Assembly (NCBI GenBank): GCA_031316255.1
Contig: JALDQW010000001.1
Location: forward strand, 682,001-746,000
Direction of reading: 5' to 3'
DNA length: 64,000 bases
DNA from: Nitrosomonas sp.
GTDB taxonomy: Bacteria; Pseudomonadota; Gammaproteobacteria; Burkholderiales; Nitrosomonadaceae
Both the position numbers and the translations under genes were made by a program. Shown here piece by piece: positions 8,062-17,943 of this stretch (the first letter of the stretch is position 1; each line of letters opens with the position of its first letter). The notes under the pieces are model-generated. The model was not told the DNA's origin. It worked only from the letters and a program-made list of their open reading frames with translations, and ran no database searches.

Positions 8062-8733
8062 TTAACTGCTCTCGAGCATCGAGGAAAACGATAATTCGCG
8101 TGAACGTCGCACAGCGAGCCAACCGAGCAACCCAATTCCAATCAGCGCAATGGTTGCCGGTATCGGCACTACATCAATGGACATGGATGGGTGCGCAACC
8201 GGTGTAAGCGCGCCACCGAATGCATCACCAAGAATGATATTATCTGTCCTGAAAATTGAGTGAATTGATGCAACACCACCTGTTGATGGCGCAAAAAGAC
8301 CGATTGTCGCCAAGGTAAAACTATCGCCTTGCAAATCTTCTAGCAAAGGATCGACACAAAAGACACATGTAATTGCATCAGCTTCCAGTAAGGAGAGCAC
8401 ACCGACATGAAAAACACCTGGCGTGGTTACCGGTTGAACGAGACTGATCGCTTCACCCAAAGCCAAATTGCCCAGCGACGAACCTAATCCCGCAGGTGAT
8501 ACTGGAAGAAGCTGAAAAATGCCCGGATCAAAAACAAAGTCCATCTCCCAGGCGCCAAGCAATGCATTGATGCCATTCGACTGGAGTCCAGACACATTGA
8601 TATCTACAAATATATTCTCTGGCGTATGTATCTTTGACGGATGAGGGTCAAGATTGATGGAGATGGTAGCGATGGCTTGATTTGCCGATGAAATCACAAA
8701 GCAGAACAAAAAAACCCACAATAATCTCTTCAT
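8062..8733 (-). CDS. Cohesin-like PEP-CTERM surface protein
   Basis: 223 residues. The signal peptide is 1-22 (ends QAIA). Residues about 24-185 look like a cohesin domain: SINLDPHPSKIHTPENIFVDINV, then GINALLGAWEMDFVFDPGIFQLL, and later GDSFTLATIGLFAP, the same order of strands as in scaffoldin cohesins. The C-terminus from 189 is a PEP-CTERM-like tail (VPIPATIALIGIGLLGWLAVRRSR) in which the usual VPEP is VPIP, followed by eleven extra residues. The start has an excellent AGGAGG site. The dockerin hydrolase lies directly downstream (226 bp), so the two may form an anchored complex. The cohesin call is by eye and needs profile confirmation. Confidence 0.7.
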   Translation of the reverse strand: MKRLLWVFLFCFVISSANQAIATISINLDPHPSKIHTPENIFVDINVSGLQSNGINALLGAWEMDFVFDPGIFQLLPVSPAGLGSSLGNLALGEAISLVQPVTTPGVFHVGVLSLLEADAITCVFCVDPLLEDLQGDSFTLATIGLFAPSTGGVASIHSIFRTDNIILGDAFGGALTPVAHPSMSIDVVPIPATIALIGIGLLGWLAVRRSRELSFSSMLESS

Positions 8734-9085
8734 TTTTTCCTCCTAATACACTATGCGAATTGATAAATTGAACAAAACCAAAACCAGCAACCTTGTACTG
8801 ATGGTCTTTTGCCACTATTATTTAAGTCGCCTGATTTATGAGAAGGTTATCGCAACGCGTTGAGTAAAAAAATACGTACAAATACTTAGGGAAAATCCTT
8901 ATTCCGAATCCAATTGATTTACGAGCACATGTCGCAATCAAACTGATAAATTGAATCAAGGCAATGCCTCAAGGGATAGGCGAAAGGAGATACTTTGGGC
9001 CTTGCTCGGTTGTTAAACAAATTGACCGGCTCACAACACAGATGCTTCAAAATCAAAAAAGTCACAAAAACAACTGGCGCGCAAT
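8734..9085. other. Intergenic region between the cohesin-like gene and fluC
   Basis: 352 bp between two divergent genes. Apart from the ribosome site of the leftward gene nothing firm is visible. No sigma-54 site or 19-bp element like those at the PEP-CTERM gene was found, and no convincing fluoride riboswitch fold precedes fluC. Confidence 0.4.
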
Positions 9086-9469
9086 ATGCTGAACACGCTT
9101 GCAGCAATCGGCATAGGCGGCGCGCTGGGTGCGATCTCGCGTTACGGCGTCAGTCTGGCTGCATTACATCTGTTCGGACATGGTTTTCCGTGGGGAACAT
9201 TGATCGTCAATATCGCCGGATCATTTTTAATGGGTGCGTTAATCGCCGTGTTCGCGCATATGTGGCATCCCTCAGAAACCTGGCGATTGTTCCTGGTGAC
9301 CGGTTTTCTAGGCGGATTCACCACTTTTTCCACATTTTCTCTGGATATTGTCTCGCTTTACGAACGTGGAGAATTATTGACTGCAGGATTATACGCAATG
9401 GCTTCTGTTGTACTTTCAATCGGCGCATTATTTGGCGGCTTGGCGTTAATACGGAATTTTGCACCATAG
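9086..9469 (+). CDS. crcB: Fluoride-selective channel FluC/CrcB
   Basis: 127 residues, four membrane helices, normal length. Family landmarks are GGALGAISRYG (near 12-22), PWGTLIVNIAGSFLMG (near 36-51, with the conserved Asn) and GFLGGFTTFSTFSLD (near 72-86, holding the Phe and Thr/Ser residues lining the pore and the central Na+ site). The protein works as an antiparallel dimer in the inner membrane and lets fluoride leak out. The gene stands alone and has only a weak ribosome site. Confidence 0.95.
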   Translation: MLNTLAAIGIGGALGAISRYGVSLAALHLFGHGFPWGTLIVNIAGSFLMGALIAVFAHMWHPSETWRLFLVTGFLGGFTTFSTFSLDIVSLYERGELLTAGLYAMASVVLSIGALFGGLALIRNFAP

Positions 9470-9593
9470 TAATCTAGTCACGAAAACCGGAAAGCGCGGA
9501 CACAGCAAAAAAAGCGACCGGGCTTGCGCATTAAATAATACCCAGACGCCTATTTCGAAACCCTAACCTGCAATCAGTACAACCACTCCTCGC

Positions 9594-11720
9594 TTAGATG
9601 GCCATCCCATTATGCCGCAACAAGGCTTCCATTTGTGGTTCACGCCCACGAAATGCGACAAATGATTCCATTGCCGGACGGCTGCCGCCCGTAGCGAGAA
9701 TTTCCTGCCTGAAACGTGAGCCGGTGCCGTTATCCACCACACCGGAATTGCTTTTTTCAGCGTTTTCTTCAAACAGGCCGTAGGCGTCTGCCGATAACAC
9801 TTCCGCCCACTTATAGCTGTAATAGCCCGCCGCATAACCACCACCAAAGATATGCGCAAAACTGTTGGGAAAACGATTATAGGCGGGCGGGGTAATGACG
9901 GCAACTTCCTTGCGCACATCGTCGAGCAACTGCAGAACGGTTTTATCGCCATGCGGATCAAAATCATAGTGCAGATGCATATCGAACAAGGCAAATTCAA
10001 TCTGCCGCACCATTTGCATGCCGCTCTGGAAATTCTTGGCCGCAAGCATTTTATCGAATAATTCTTTCGGTAAGGATTCGCCGGTGTTGACATGCCGTGA
10101 CATTTCAGCAAGCACATCCCATTCCCAACAGAAATTTTCCATAAACTGACTGGGCAACTCCACTGCGTCCCATTCCACACCGCCGATACCCGACACATTC
10201 AAATCGTCAACCTGGGTCAGCAGGTGATGCAAGCCGTGCCCGAACTCATGAAACAGCACAATCACTTCATTGTGGGTAAACAACGCCGGCCTGTGCTGGC
10301 CATCAATAGATACGGGCGGAGAAAAATTACAGGTCAGATAGGCTACCGGTAGTTGTATTGTACTGCCGTGTTGTGCACATTCCACGCGACGACGGGCAAT
10401 GGCGCCGTCCATCCATGCTCCGCCGCGTTTGCTCGCACGCGCGTATAAATCAACATAAAACCGTCCGATCAATACGCCAGCAACATCAAAAATATCGAAC
10501 AGTTTGACGTCCGGGTGCCAGTATTGAATTTTATGCTCAAGCTCAATCGAATCTGCCGGAACAATGGAGATACCATAGAGTTTTTCAACCAGTTTAAACA
10601 TGCCCGGCAAAACCTTATCTTCCGGGAAATACTGTTTGACTTCCTGATCGGAAAAGGCATAACGCGCCTGCCGCAATTTCTCGCTGGCATACGCAATATC
10701 CCAAGCCTCGAGCTTTGGCAGATTCAATTCCTTTGCCGCAAATTGTTGCAATTCCTGCAAATCCCTTTCAGCGTATGGTTTGGCCTTTGCCGCCAGTTCT
10801 CTGAGAAAATCCAGCACCTGGCTCGGCGATGACGCCATTTTGGTCGCCAGTGAAACTTCCGCGTAATTTTGATAACCCAGCAGTTTTGCCTCTTCCTCAC
10901 GCAACGCAAGAATGTCATTGATCAATGGCATATTATCCCAACGCTTTTCTCCAGATTGATCATCGGACATATTGAATTCACTGGCACGCGTATAATACGC
11001 ATGATACATCTTTTCACGTAACGCGCGATTATCGGCGTATTGCTGTATGGGCAGATAAGATGGCATATGGAGGGTAAATTTCCAGCCATTCCTGGATTCT
11101 TTCTCGGCCAATTGTCTGGCTGAGTGCAACACATCTTCAGGAATACCTGAAACTTCGTCAGTTTTCTCGACCAGCAATGAAAACGCGTTAGTTGCATCGA
11201 GTAAATTATCATTGAATTTTGAAGACAATTCCGACAAGGCTTCTTGAATCTTGAGAAAACGCTGCTTCTTCTCAGGCGGCAATTCTGCGCCGCCCAGACG
11301 GAAATCCCTAAGTTCGTTGTCGACAATTTTCTTACGCGCAGGACTGAGCATATCAAATTCGTTACTTGCCCGTAATTGCTTGAATTTTTCGAATAACTGC
11401 TGGTCCTGTGACAGTTCCGCACAAAACTGAGTAATCAGGGGCAGGTTTTTGTTGTACATTTCGCGCAATTCGGGTGTATTCATGACCGCATTCAAGTGAG
11501 AGATCTGTCCCCAGGCACGCGACAGGCGTTCATTGGCATCGACCATGGGCTGAACAAATGACTGCCAGGTCGGCAGTTGATCATCGTGGCGGATTTTGTC
11601 GATAATCGCCTTGTTTTCGTTGAGCAGCGCTTCAATTGCGGGCGTGATATGCGCGGTATTTATTTCATCAAAATGGGGTAGTCCTGAAAAATCAAGTAAC
11701 GGATTCGATAGCGTATTCAT
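9594..11720 (-). CDS. prlC: Oligopeptidase A (M3 family zinc metallopeptidase)
   Basis: 708 residues from the ATG at 11720. An in-frame ATG at 11771 would overlap the preceding gene and lacks homology-like sequence, so the shorter form is preferred. The zinc site is HEFGHGLHH (His 491, Glu 492, His 495) with the third ligand in AVELPSQF (about Glu 521). Substrate-loop residues are in HIFGGGYAAGYYSYKW. It degrades short cytosolic peptides, including signal-peptide remnants. The length matches E. coli PrlC (about 680). It is the last gene of the pyr-region run, 20 bp after the dihydroorotase homologue. Confidence 0.93.
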   Translation of the reverse strand: MNTLSNPLLDFSGLPHFDEINTAHITPAIEALLNENKAIIDKIRHDDQLPTWQSFVQPMVDANERLSRAWGQISHLNAVMNTPELREMYNKNLPLITQFCAELSQDQQLFEKFKQLRASNEFDMLSPARKKIVDNELRDFRLGGAELPPEKKQRFLKIQEALSELSSKFNDNLLDATNAFSLLVEKTDEVSGIPEDVLHSARQLAEKESRNGWKFTLHMPSYLPIQQYADNRALREKMYHAYYTRASEFNMSDDQSGEKRWDNMPLINDILALREEEAKLLGYQNYAEVSLATKMASSPSQVLDFLRELAAKAKPYAERDLQELQQFAAKELNLPKLEAWDIAYASEKLRQARYAFSDQEVKQYFPEDKVLPGMFKLVEKLYGISIVPADSIELEHKIQYWHPDVKLFDIFDVAGVLIGRFYVDLYARASKRGGAWMDGAIARRRVECAQHGSTIQLPVAYLTCNFSPPVSIDGQHRPALFTHNEVIVLFHEFGHGLHHLLTQVDDLNVSGIGGVEWDAVELPSQFMENFCWEWDVLAEMSRHVNTGESLPKELFDKMLAAKNFQSGMQMVRQIEFALFDMHLHYDFDPHGDKTVLQLLDDVRKEVAVITPPAYNRFPNSFAHIFGGGYAAGYYSYKWAEVLSADAYGLFEENAEKSNSGVVDNGTGSRFRQEILATGGSRPAMESFVAFRGREPQMEALLRHNGMAI

Positions 11721-11739
11721 AAATAGACAACTCTTTTTG

Positions 11740-13020
11740 TTAATGTTCAGATTCGTAGACGATGTGACCATTGACCAGGGTATATCGGACTTTCCCGGGC
11801 ACTTCCATACCGAGAAACGGGGTATTTTTTCCCTGGCTCAACAGTGTGGTTGCAGATACTTTCCAATATATGTCAGGGTCAAAAACACACAAATCAGCGG
11901 CTCCGCCCGGCGACAAATACCCGGCATCAATATTCAATACCTTTGCCGGTTCAGAAGTAATTGCAGCCAGAACGTCCACAAGCGGACGTTTCATTTCCAT
12001 GCCGTATTTTAATGTCAGCGGCAACAGCAATTCTACACCGGTGGCCCCGACTTCCGACTGGCCAAAAGGCAGCAACTTGGCGTCTTCATCAACCGGCGCA
12101 TGATCCGAGCAAACCGCATTGATCGTTCCATCCAGCAACCCTTTACGCAGGGCGTCGCGGTCACTGAAACTTCTCAATGGCGGCATCATGTGACAATTGG
12201 AATCAAAATAACCGATATCCATATCCGACAAATGAAGATGATTGATGGTCACATCACAGGTAATCGACATGCCCTGCTGCCTCGCTGCACGTACCAATGC
12301 AAGTCCTTCAGCACTGGAAATTCGGCACAGATGTATATGGACGTCAATTTCCTTTGCCAGCAGGATGATATTCGAAATGGCTATTGTTTCCGCACAAACC
12401 GGTATAGCGGGCAAACCCAGCCGCATTGCCATTTCTCCGTCATGCGCCACACCGTCATAAGCCAGATTTCTGTCTTGCGGACTGAGCCATACACTAAAGC
12501 CAAATGTCGATGCATATTGCATCGCCTGCATCAACACTCTCAAGTCGGTAAGAAAACCGTTCGGCTGACCAAACACAATGCAACCGGCATCGTGCAGTTC
12601 GGCCATTTCGGTCAAGTGTTCACCGTTTAATCCTTGGGTCAACGCGCCAATAGGATAAACATGCGCCTGATTAAGAATCCTCGCGCGATGCTTGAGCATT
12701 TCCACAAGTCCAGGCTCATCAAGCGGCGGATCTGTATCCGGTGGGCAGGCAAAGCTGGTCACACCCCCGGAAATTGTGGCATTCATTTCTGATTCCAGCG
12801 TAGCTTTATATTCCAGGCCCGGTTCGCGCAAACGCACCGATAAATCAATCAAACCCGGACAAACCACCAAACCACCTGCATCCAGAACATGGTCAGGGTG
12901 AAATGCAGCGGGCAAACTGCCAATTGCCAGTATTTTACCGTTTGCAATATAGACATCCTGAATGGCATCGATACCGCTTTTCGGATCCACCAACCGGCCA
13001 TTTCTGATATGAATATTCAT
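11740..13020 (-). CDS. pyrX: Dihydroorotase-like protein lacking zinc ligands (PyrC'/PyrX type)
   Basis: 426 residues, amidohydrolase fold of class I dihydroorotase. The metal site is not conserved: the usual DxHxHxREPG reads DLSVRLREPG; the AHCED-type His region reads WLSPQDRNLAYDG; the HVCHVS region reads HIHLCRISSAEG. The DHAP motif near the C-terminus (CSDHAPVDED) remains. From knowledge of Pseudomonas, such inactive homologues assemble with aspartate carbamoyltransferase as a structural partner, and true dihydroorotase is encoded elsewhere. Its position directly after pyrB (15 bp) supports that role here. Non-catalytic status is inferred from the missing residues. Confidence 0.85.
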   Translation of the reverse strand: MNIHIRNGRLVDPKSGIDAIQDVYIANGKILAIGSLPAAFHPDHVLDAGGLVVCPGLIDLSVRLREPGLEYKATLESEMNATISGGVTSFACPPDTDPPLDEPGLVEMLKHRARILNQAHVYPIGALTQGLNGEHLTEMAELHDAGCIVFGQPNGFLTDLRVLMQAMQYASTFGFSVWLSPQDRNLAYDGVAHDGEMAMRLGLPAIPVCAETIAISNIILLAKEIDVHIHLCRISSAEGLALVRAARQQGMSITCDVTINHLHLSDMDIGYFDSNCHMMPPLRSFSDRDALRKGLLDGTINAVCSDHAPVDEDAKLLPFGQSEVGATGVELLLPLTLKYGMEMKRPLVDVLAAITSEPAKVLNIDAGYLSPGGAADLCVFDPDIYWKVSATTLLSQGKNTPFLGMEVPGKVRYTLVNGHIVYESEH

Positions 13021-13035
13021 TTGAATGCGATGCCC

Positions 13036-13995
13036 CTACACCTGATGACCTGCCAGAATGGACATCACCGCCATTCGCACCGCGATGCCGTATGTAACCT
13101 GCGGCAAAATAACCGACTGATTGCCATCGGCGACCATCGAATCAATCTCCACCCCGCGATTCATCGGACCGGGATGCATTACAATCGCATCGGGTTTCGC
13201 CAACCTCAATTTTTCCGGTGTCAGCCCATAATTTTTGAAATACTCTTCAGAACTGGGCAAATTCGCACCCTGCATACGCTCTTTCTGCAAGCGTAGCATC
13301 ATCAACACGTCGATATCGCGTAACCCGGCGTTCATATCATGAAAAACATGCACACCCAGACGCTCCACTTTGCTGGGCAATAAAGTTTTCGGCGCGATTA
13401 CGCGGACTTCCGGAACACCCAATGTCGTCAACGCATGGATCTGGGAACGCGCCACTCTTGAATGCAGAATATCGCCGACAATCGCAATCTTCAGATTATG
13501 AAATTCCTTTTTATAACGGCGAATGGTAAACATATCGAGCAGCGCCTGCGTTGGGTGTGCATGGCGGCCATCACCGGCATTAATGACATGAATACCCGGT
13601 TTTGCGTGTTTTGCGATCAAATGTGCGGCGCCACTTTGCACATGCCGAACCACGAACATATCCGCATTCATCGCGGAGAGATTGTCTACGGTATCGAGCA
13701 ATGTTTCACCCTTGGATTGGGCGGAAACAGCAATATTCAAATTAAAAACATCCGCTGACAGGCGCTTGGCGGCTATTTCAAAGGTTGTCCGGGTTCGGGT
13801 GCTGGGCTCAAAAAAAAGGTTGAAAATAGACTTGCCTCTTAACAACGGCACTTTTTTGACATCGCGTTCGGTAACGCCCACAAATGACTCGGCCGTATCC
13901 AGGATCTGCAATAAAATCGACGCAGGCAACCCTTCTGTTGTAAGCAAATGCTGCAGCACGCGGTTTTTGTCCAACTGCGGATTCCGGTTGATCAT
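13036..13995 (-). CDS. pyrB: Aspartate carbamoyltransferase catalytic chain
   Basis: 319 residues. It makes carbamoyl-aspartate in pyrimidine synthesis. The carbamoyl-phosphate site [12 protein letters not shown] (about 62-73) and the downstream HPTQALLD and [10 protein letters not shown] motifs are intact. The ATG overlaps the pyrR stop by 4 bp, showing translational coupling. With no pyrI regulatory gene nearby and a PyrX-like partner downstream, a dodecameric PyrB6-PyrX6 type enzyme is likely. Confidence 0.97.
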   Translation of the reverse strand: MINRNPQLDKNRVLQHLLTTEGLPASILLQILDTAESFVGVTERDVKKVPLLRGKSIFNLFFEPSTRTRTTFEIAAKRLSADVFNLNIAVSAQSKGETLLDTVDNLSAMNADMFVVRHVQSGAAHLIAKHAKPGIHVINAGDGRHAHPTQALLDMFTIRRYKKEFHNLKIAIVGDILHSRVARSQIHALTTLGVPEVRVIAPKTLLPSKVERLGVHVFHDMNAGLRDIDVLMMLRLQKERMQGANLPSSEEYFKNYGLTPEKLRLAKPDAIVMHPGPMNRGVEIDSMVADGNQSVILPQVTYGIAVRMAVMSILAGHQV

Positions 13996-14549
13996 GCCGG
14001 CAAATCTTCCTTCCCGTTTGCAATTACTTTTTTATCTTTCAGGCTCAGACTGAATCTCCCGTTATTATCCCGATTAAAAACCAGAATCTTTTCTTTGGGC
14101 AACCGCAACTCGGCACCGGTAAACTGCGCGTAAATGGGCAATTCTCTGTCACCGCGATCGACCAGAGCCGCCAGGCTTATCGAAGCCGGTCTACCGTAAT
14201 CAAATAACTCGTTGATTGCCGCCCGAATGGTTCGTCCGGTTTGCAGTACGTCATCAACCAAAAGAATATGTGCGCCATCAACAGCAAAAGGAATATCTGA
14301 TGGTTTCACTTGTGCATGCAGTCCGATTTTGTCAAAATCATCGCGATAAAACGAAACGCTGAGCAAACCGAGCGGCGCCATGGGCTGTGTTGCCGAAAGT
14401 TCGCGATGCAGGCGCTCGGCCAACCACACGCCGCCCGTATGGATGCCTACCAGTGCAAAACGTTTTTCGCTGTCAGCTTTAATGTGTTCTACCAGCTGTT
14501 TGTATAAAATTTCCGCGTCAGGCAGTGGGATATCGCACATGTCGTTCAT
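13992..14549 (-). CDS. pyrR: PyrR-family uracil phosphoribosyltransferase/regulator
   Basis: 185 residues from ATG 14549; a longer frame reaching 14642 has no family-like sequence. The PRPP-binding loop [15 protein letters not shown] (about 98-112) and the [13 protein letters not shown] segment are intact. In Gram-positive bacteria PyrR controls pyr mRNA by attenuation; in Gram-negative operons of this layout the role is less clear and may be uracil salvage. It overlaps ruvX by 32 bp and pyrB by 4 bp. Confidence 0.93.
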   Translation of the reverse strand: MNDMCDIPLPDAEILYKQLVEHIKADSEKRFALVGIHTGGVWLAERLHRELSATQPMAPLGLLSVSFYRDDFDKIGLHAQVKPSDIPFAVDGAHILLVDDVLQTGRTIRAAINELFDYGRPASISLAALVDRGDRELPIYAQFTGAELRLPKEKILVFNRDNNGRFSLSLKDKKVIANGKEDLPA

Positions 14550-15018
14550 CGAAAAAAGACTGAAGTATATGCTGTGCGGCGATTTGATCCAAGAACTGTT
14601 TCTGTTTCCTACCCGAAACACCCGCCTGGCGCAGCGCCGCACCAGCGGTTTTGGAGGTATAACGCTCGTCCACCAGCAGTACTTTTAAATTAAAACGGCC
14701 GGCAAGACGCCGTGCAAACCGTTGACTTAAACGGGTCAATTCATGTTCAGAACCATCCACATGACTGGGCAACCCAACCACCAAAAAAACCGGATCCCAG
14801 TTTTCGATCAACACGCTGATCTGGGAAAAGCGCTGGTCATTTTTTTCACTTGCAATGGTCGTCAACGGATGCGCCAATCCTATAACCGTATCTCCGACGG
14901 CAACCCCAATTCGCTTTTGACCGAAATCAAAGGCAAGAACCGTGCCTTCAATCGCAAGACCATTTGCTTGATTTGTTGCGGAAGCCAGGTCATTTTGACG
15001 TGTAGATTGATCAGTCAT
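14518..15018 (-). CDS. ruvX: RuvX/YqgF putative pre-16S rRNA nuclease
   Basis: 166 residues with an RNase H-like fold: the first strand holds VLAFDFGQKRIGVAVGD (about 28-44, catalytic Asp) and LLVDERYTSKTA (about 117-128) the second acidic site. Enterobacterial YqgF completes the 5' end of 16S rRNA; the older Holliday-junction resolvase label is disputed. The N-terminal 25 residues are longer than usual, so the true start may be internal. It sits between yqgE and pyrR, a common arrangement in beta- and gammaproteobacteria. Confidence 0.92.
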   Translation of the reverse strand: MTDQSTRQNDLASATNQANGLAIEGTVLAFDFGQKRIGVAVGDTVIGLAHPLTTIASEKNDQRFSQISVLIENWDPVFLVVGLPSHVDGSEHELTRLSQRFARRLAGRFNLKVLLVDERYTSKTAGAALRQAGVSGRKQKQFLDQIAAQHILQSFFDERHVRYPTA

Positions 15019-15051
15019 TTCACCAAGAATTTCGACCGGATTGACAGCCTA

Positions 15052-15612
15052 TCAAGCATGGCCAACGTCATTTGACAATCGGGTGTAATCGACGCCCAGT
15101 AACGCCATCGCTGCCGGCAGCCGCTCTTCGGAAGGCATGTCGAATATGATATCGTTGGTAGCAGGCACAGACAACCACGCATTCTGAGCCATTTCATGTT
15201 CAATCTGGCCGGCAGCCCAGCCCGCATAACCCAGCGCCACCAGAATTTGGTCCGGTCCTTCTGCGTTCGCGATGGCTTTTAATATATCCAGCGAAGTCGT
15301 AAGCCCCAGTTGCTGATTGATGGTCAATGTGGATTGCCATTGACCAATCGGCTGATGCAACACAAAACCACAATCAACCTGAACCGGCCCCCCAAACAAC
15401 ACCGTTGACTCATTACGCAATGTTTCTCCTGCAGCGATATCCAGTTGTTTAAACAAACCGCCCAGCGACAAATCCATCGGCCGGTTAATGACCAGTCCTA
15501 ATGCCCCCTGCTCATTATGTTCACAGATATAAGTCACCGTTTTGGTAAAAAAGGAATTCTCCATTGCCGGCATAGCGATCAAGAAATGATGCGTCAGATT
15601 GATTTTTTCCAT
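15052..15612 (-). CDS. yqgE: YqgE/AlgH family protein
   Basis: 186 residues. It begins with the family signature [28 protein letters not shown] and contains [10 protein letters not shown] and [16 protein letters not shown]0301 members (AlgH in Pseudomonas) are cytosolic and of unclear biochemical function. The yqgE-ruvX-pyrR-pyrB order is widely conserved. It lies 33 bp upstream of ruvX. Confidence 0.93.
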   Translation of the reverse strand: MEKINLTHHFLIAMPAMENSFFTKTVTYICEHNEQGALGLVINRPMDLSLGGLFKQLDIAAGETLRNESTVLFGGPVQVDCGFVLHQPIGQWQSTLTINQQLGLTTSLDILKAIANAEGPDQILVALGYAGWAAGQIEHEMAQNAWLSVPATNDIIFDMPSEERLPAAMALLGVDYTRLSNDVGHA

Positions 15613-15676
15613 GGCGAATTCATTTTTTCGTCATCAGATACCTGCGATCAGCAGTCCATCCCGGCGGCCCATGCCG

Positions 15677-16303
15677 TCAAACCCAATATGCCGTTTGAGT
15701 CATTACTTTGGAGCTAAGTTTCATTGCAAATTTAACCGGTAAAGGGAGTTCGGCGCCTCCTTGAGATAATGCCATGGTCGCATGACAAGCTTCATCAATC
15801 TGCATCTGAGCAACAATGGCACGGCTTTTCACATCATTTTGCGGCAAACGCTGCAAATGTCCCGTCAGATGATCCCCTACCTGTTTCTCGGTCTCGGCCA
15901 AAAAACCCAGGTTCCATTTATCGCCCATAAATCCGGCAAGCATACCAATTGCAAAAGAACCGCCATACCACAGAGGATTCAACAGGCTCTTTCGACCACC
16001 CAGTTCTTCAATGCGCCGCTCGGTCCATGCCAGATGTTCTGTCTCTTCCCGCGCTGCCTGTACGAGTTTCTGCTGCACCATTTCATTGCGCGCAGTCAGG
16101 CCCTGCCCCTGATACAGGGCCTGTGCGCAAACCTCGCCGACATGGTTGATACGCATGAGTGCAGCGGACAAATCTTTTTCCGAAACAGTCAAATCAGGAT
16201 CCGGCAGGTCGCTGCCCGGAACAGGCCTGGCCGTCTGCGCCGGTGTGAAAAGCGTTCGCAATGCGCTATCAAAACCAATAATCAATTTGTCAAAATTTAT
16301 CAT
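15677..16303 (-). CDS. coq7: Demethoxyubiquinone hydroxylase (Coq7)
   Basis: 208 residues, diiron monooxygenase catalysing the last hydroxylation in ubiquinone synthesis. The diiron ligands are visible: E in [21 protein letters not shown] ([11 protein letters not shown]), E in [17 protein letters not shown] and DEACH ([10 protein letters not shown]). One hydrophobic stretch ([15 protein letters not shown]) probably dips into the membrane. Length is normal. It lies 64 bp upstream of yqgE. Confidence 0.93.
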   Translation of the reverse strand: MINFDKLIIGFDSALRTLFTPAQTARPVPGSDLPDPDLTVSEKDLSAALMRINHVGEVCAQALYQGQGLTARNEMVQQKLVQAAREETEHLAWTERRIEELGGRKSLLNPLWYGGSFAIGMLAGFMGDKWNLGFLAETEKQVGDHLTGHLQRLPQNDVKSRAIVAQMQIDEACHATMALSQGGAELPLPVKFAMKLSSKVMTQTAYWV

Positions 16304-16349
16304 AGTCGTTTTTTGGATCGTAAAAATAACTCGTGTTCACTACAATACT

Positions 16350-17702
16350 TTACTGCATTCCCATTTGACGCGCCAGCAATGTAACCGGATGCAACACTTC
16401 GATATCGATACCGATTTCACGTAATCGCCCCGCAATATGCATTGCACATCCCACATTTGAGGTCACCAACAATTGCGCACCACTTTGAATTATTGCTTGT
16501 ATTTTATCATCAAGCAACCTGTCTGCTAATTCTGGCTGCCGGATAAAATATGTACCCGCAGCGCCACAACATTGATCATTATCCGCCAAAACAACCACCT
16601 GCGCACCCGGAATAAAATGCAGCAATTGATACGGATAATCCTGATCACCCAAAACATGGCGCAAGCTGCAAGGATCGTGGATCGCTATTTTTTTATCCAA
16701 AGGCAAAATGGGCACATCGCTCCAGCATTTTGCAGTCATCAGAAATTTACTGATATCCATGACTTCCGGAAACGTTTCGCACTCCGTACTGACCGTTTTA
16801 TCCTGCGTACCCGCCATATTGTATTCAGTCAGTTGTACACCGCAACCCGAAGCAAGACTGATGACCGCGAGCAAATCCGGTTCTCCGAAAGCCTGCATGT
16901 TTATCCGCTTCAACTGCTCCGCCTTATCGGCATCACCCGCATGCTGATGCAACGCGCCGCAGCAGGTCTGACTTGCGGGCAAACTAACGCCATATCCAAG
17001 ACGATTCAGAACAAAAATCCCAGCATTCAACGTGGCGGCATCGGCCAAACGCGCAATACACCCCAGAAACAACCCGACCTTGCCTTTTTCTGCTCCGACA
17101 GCCGGATATACTGCACGCCAAGTTAGTCTAAAACTGTTTTCTCCGCCTGAATAAGGAAACACAATTGGAGGCAGTTGCATTAACAGTTTATTCACATCGT
17201 ATCGTTTCCAGAAACTGCTTTTCTTCAGCCAGTTCACCGAATTCAACCAACGCAACAATCCGATTTTCTGAAACAGATAAACCAGCCAGCGCAAACGATC
17301 CAGTCGCGCCGGCCGGGCAACCTGTGCTGCCAGCAACTTCAAAACTGGCAGCTGCCCCTGTTGCGCTTCACCATCTGCTTTATTCTGACGCAAATTGAAT
17401 TGAACCATTTTGCGCGCCTCATCGATAAGCTGTCCGTATGCCACTTCATTTGGACAGACCGACTCACAGGCACGACAGGTTAAACAACGATCCAAATGCG
17501 CTACGGCTTTCTCATTGAGCGGAATGCGGCCGCTTACAACGCCATTCATAATGGCTATCCGCCCACGCGGAGAATCCGCCTCTGACCCCAGTAAACGATA
17601 AGTCGGGCAGTGCGGCAGACAAAGGCCGCAGGAAACACAGCGATTGGTTTCTTCGAGCAGAAATTTTTCTGAATACCCGGATGATAAATGATCGAAATCC
17701 AC
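16350..17702 (-). CDS. glcF: GlcF-like iron-sulfur subunit of a glycolate/lactate-type oxidase
   Basis: 450 residues. Two N-terminal 4Fe-4S motifs, CVSCGLCLPHCPTY (about 22-35) and CLTCRACESVCPN (about 72-84), are followed by two cysteine-rich domains of the CCG type (SQTCCGALHQHAGD near 248 and DNQCCGAAGTYF near 376). This is the layout of GlcF, which passes electrons from the flavin subunit GlcD to quinone. No glcD or glcE is adjacent, so the partner enzyme must be elsewhere and another related oxidase is possible. The gene starts at 17702 and is divergent from the K+ channel gene. Confidence 0.8.
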   Translation of the reverse strand: MDFDHLSSGYSEKFLLEETNRCVSCGLCLPHCPTYRLLGSEADSPRGRIAIMNGVVSGRIPLNEKAVAHLDRCLTCRACESVCPNEVAYGQLIDEARKMVQFNLRQNKADGEAQQGQLPVLKLLAAQVARPARLDRLRWLVYLFQKIGLLRWLNSVNWLKKSSFWKRYDVNKLLMQLPPIVFPYSGGENSFRLTWRAVYPAVGAEKGKVGLFLGCIARLADAATLNAGIFVLNRLGYGVSLPASQTCCGALHQHAGDADKAEQLKRINMQAFGEPDLLAVISLASGCGVQLTEYNMAGTQDKTVSTECETFPEVMDISKFLMTAKCWSDVPILPLDKKIAIHDPCSLRHVLGDQDYPYQLLHFIPGAQVVVLADNDQCCGAAGTYFIRQPELADRLLDDKIQAIIQSGAQLLVTSNVGCAMHIAGRLREIGIDIEVLHPVTLLARQMGMQ

Positions 17703-17943
17703 GATAATTGATCGGCGTTTGGTTACACGATTAAGACAATTGTTCGAAAATTAAATTTAAAGATCTCTATTATTGATGCAATAAAATGAGGGAACCCTGT
17801 TCAACCAGAATAAACCACATTCTATCAAGTAATCCCACTTTGAATTCAAGCGTGCAAGTATCAAGAAGCACATCACTCGACAGCTACAAACTGCTAAACT
17901 TGACCCGGCAGCAACATAAATACTTCGATAAAAAACATGAATT

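Noticed and set aside
8734-9000. Search for the sigma-54/19-bp element ahead of the cohesin-like PEP-CTERM gene
   Set aside because: No GG-N10-GC pair in the right orientation and no copy of the element were found, so this gene may lie outside that regulon.
8941-9085. Possible fluoride riboswitch ahead of fluC
   Set aside because: A GGCAATG...GGCGAAAGG stretch looked suggestive, but the conserved pseudoknot elements of the crcB motif could not be placed.
9563-10198. 211-codon minus-strand frame
   Set aside because: It is a frame shadow of the prlC gene, which has clear zinc-peptidase motifs.
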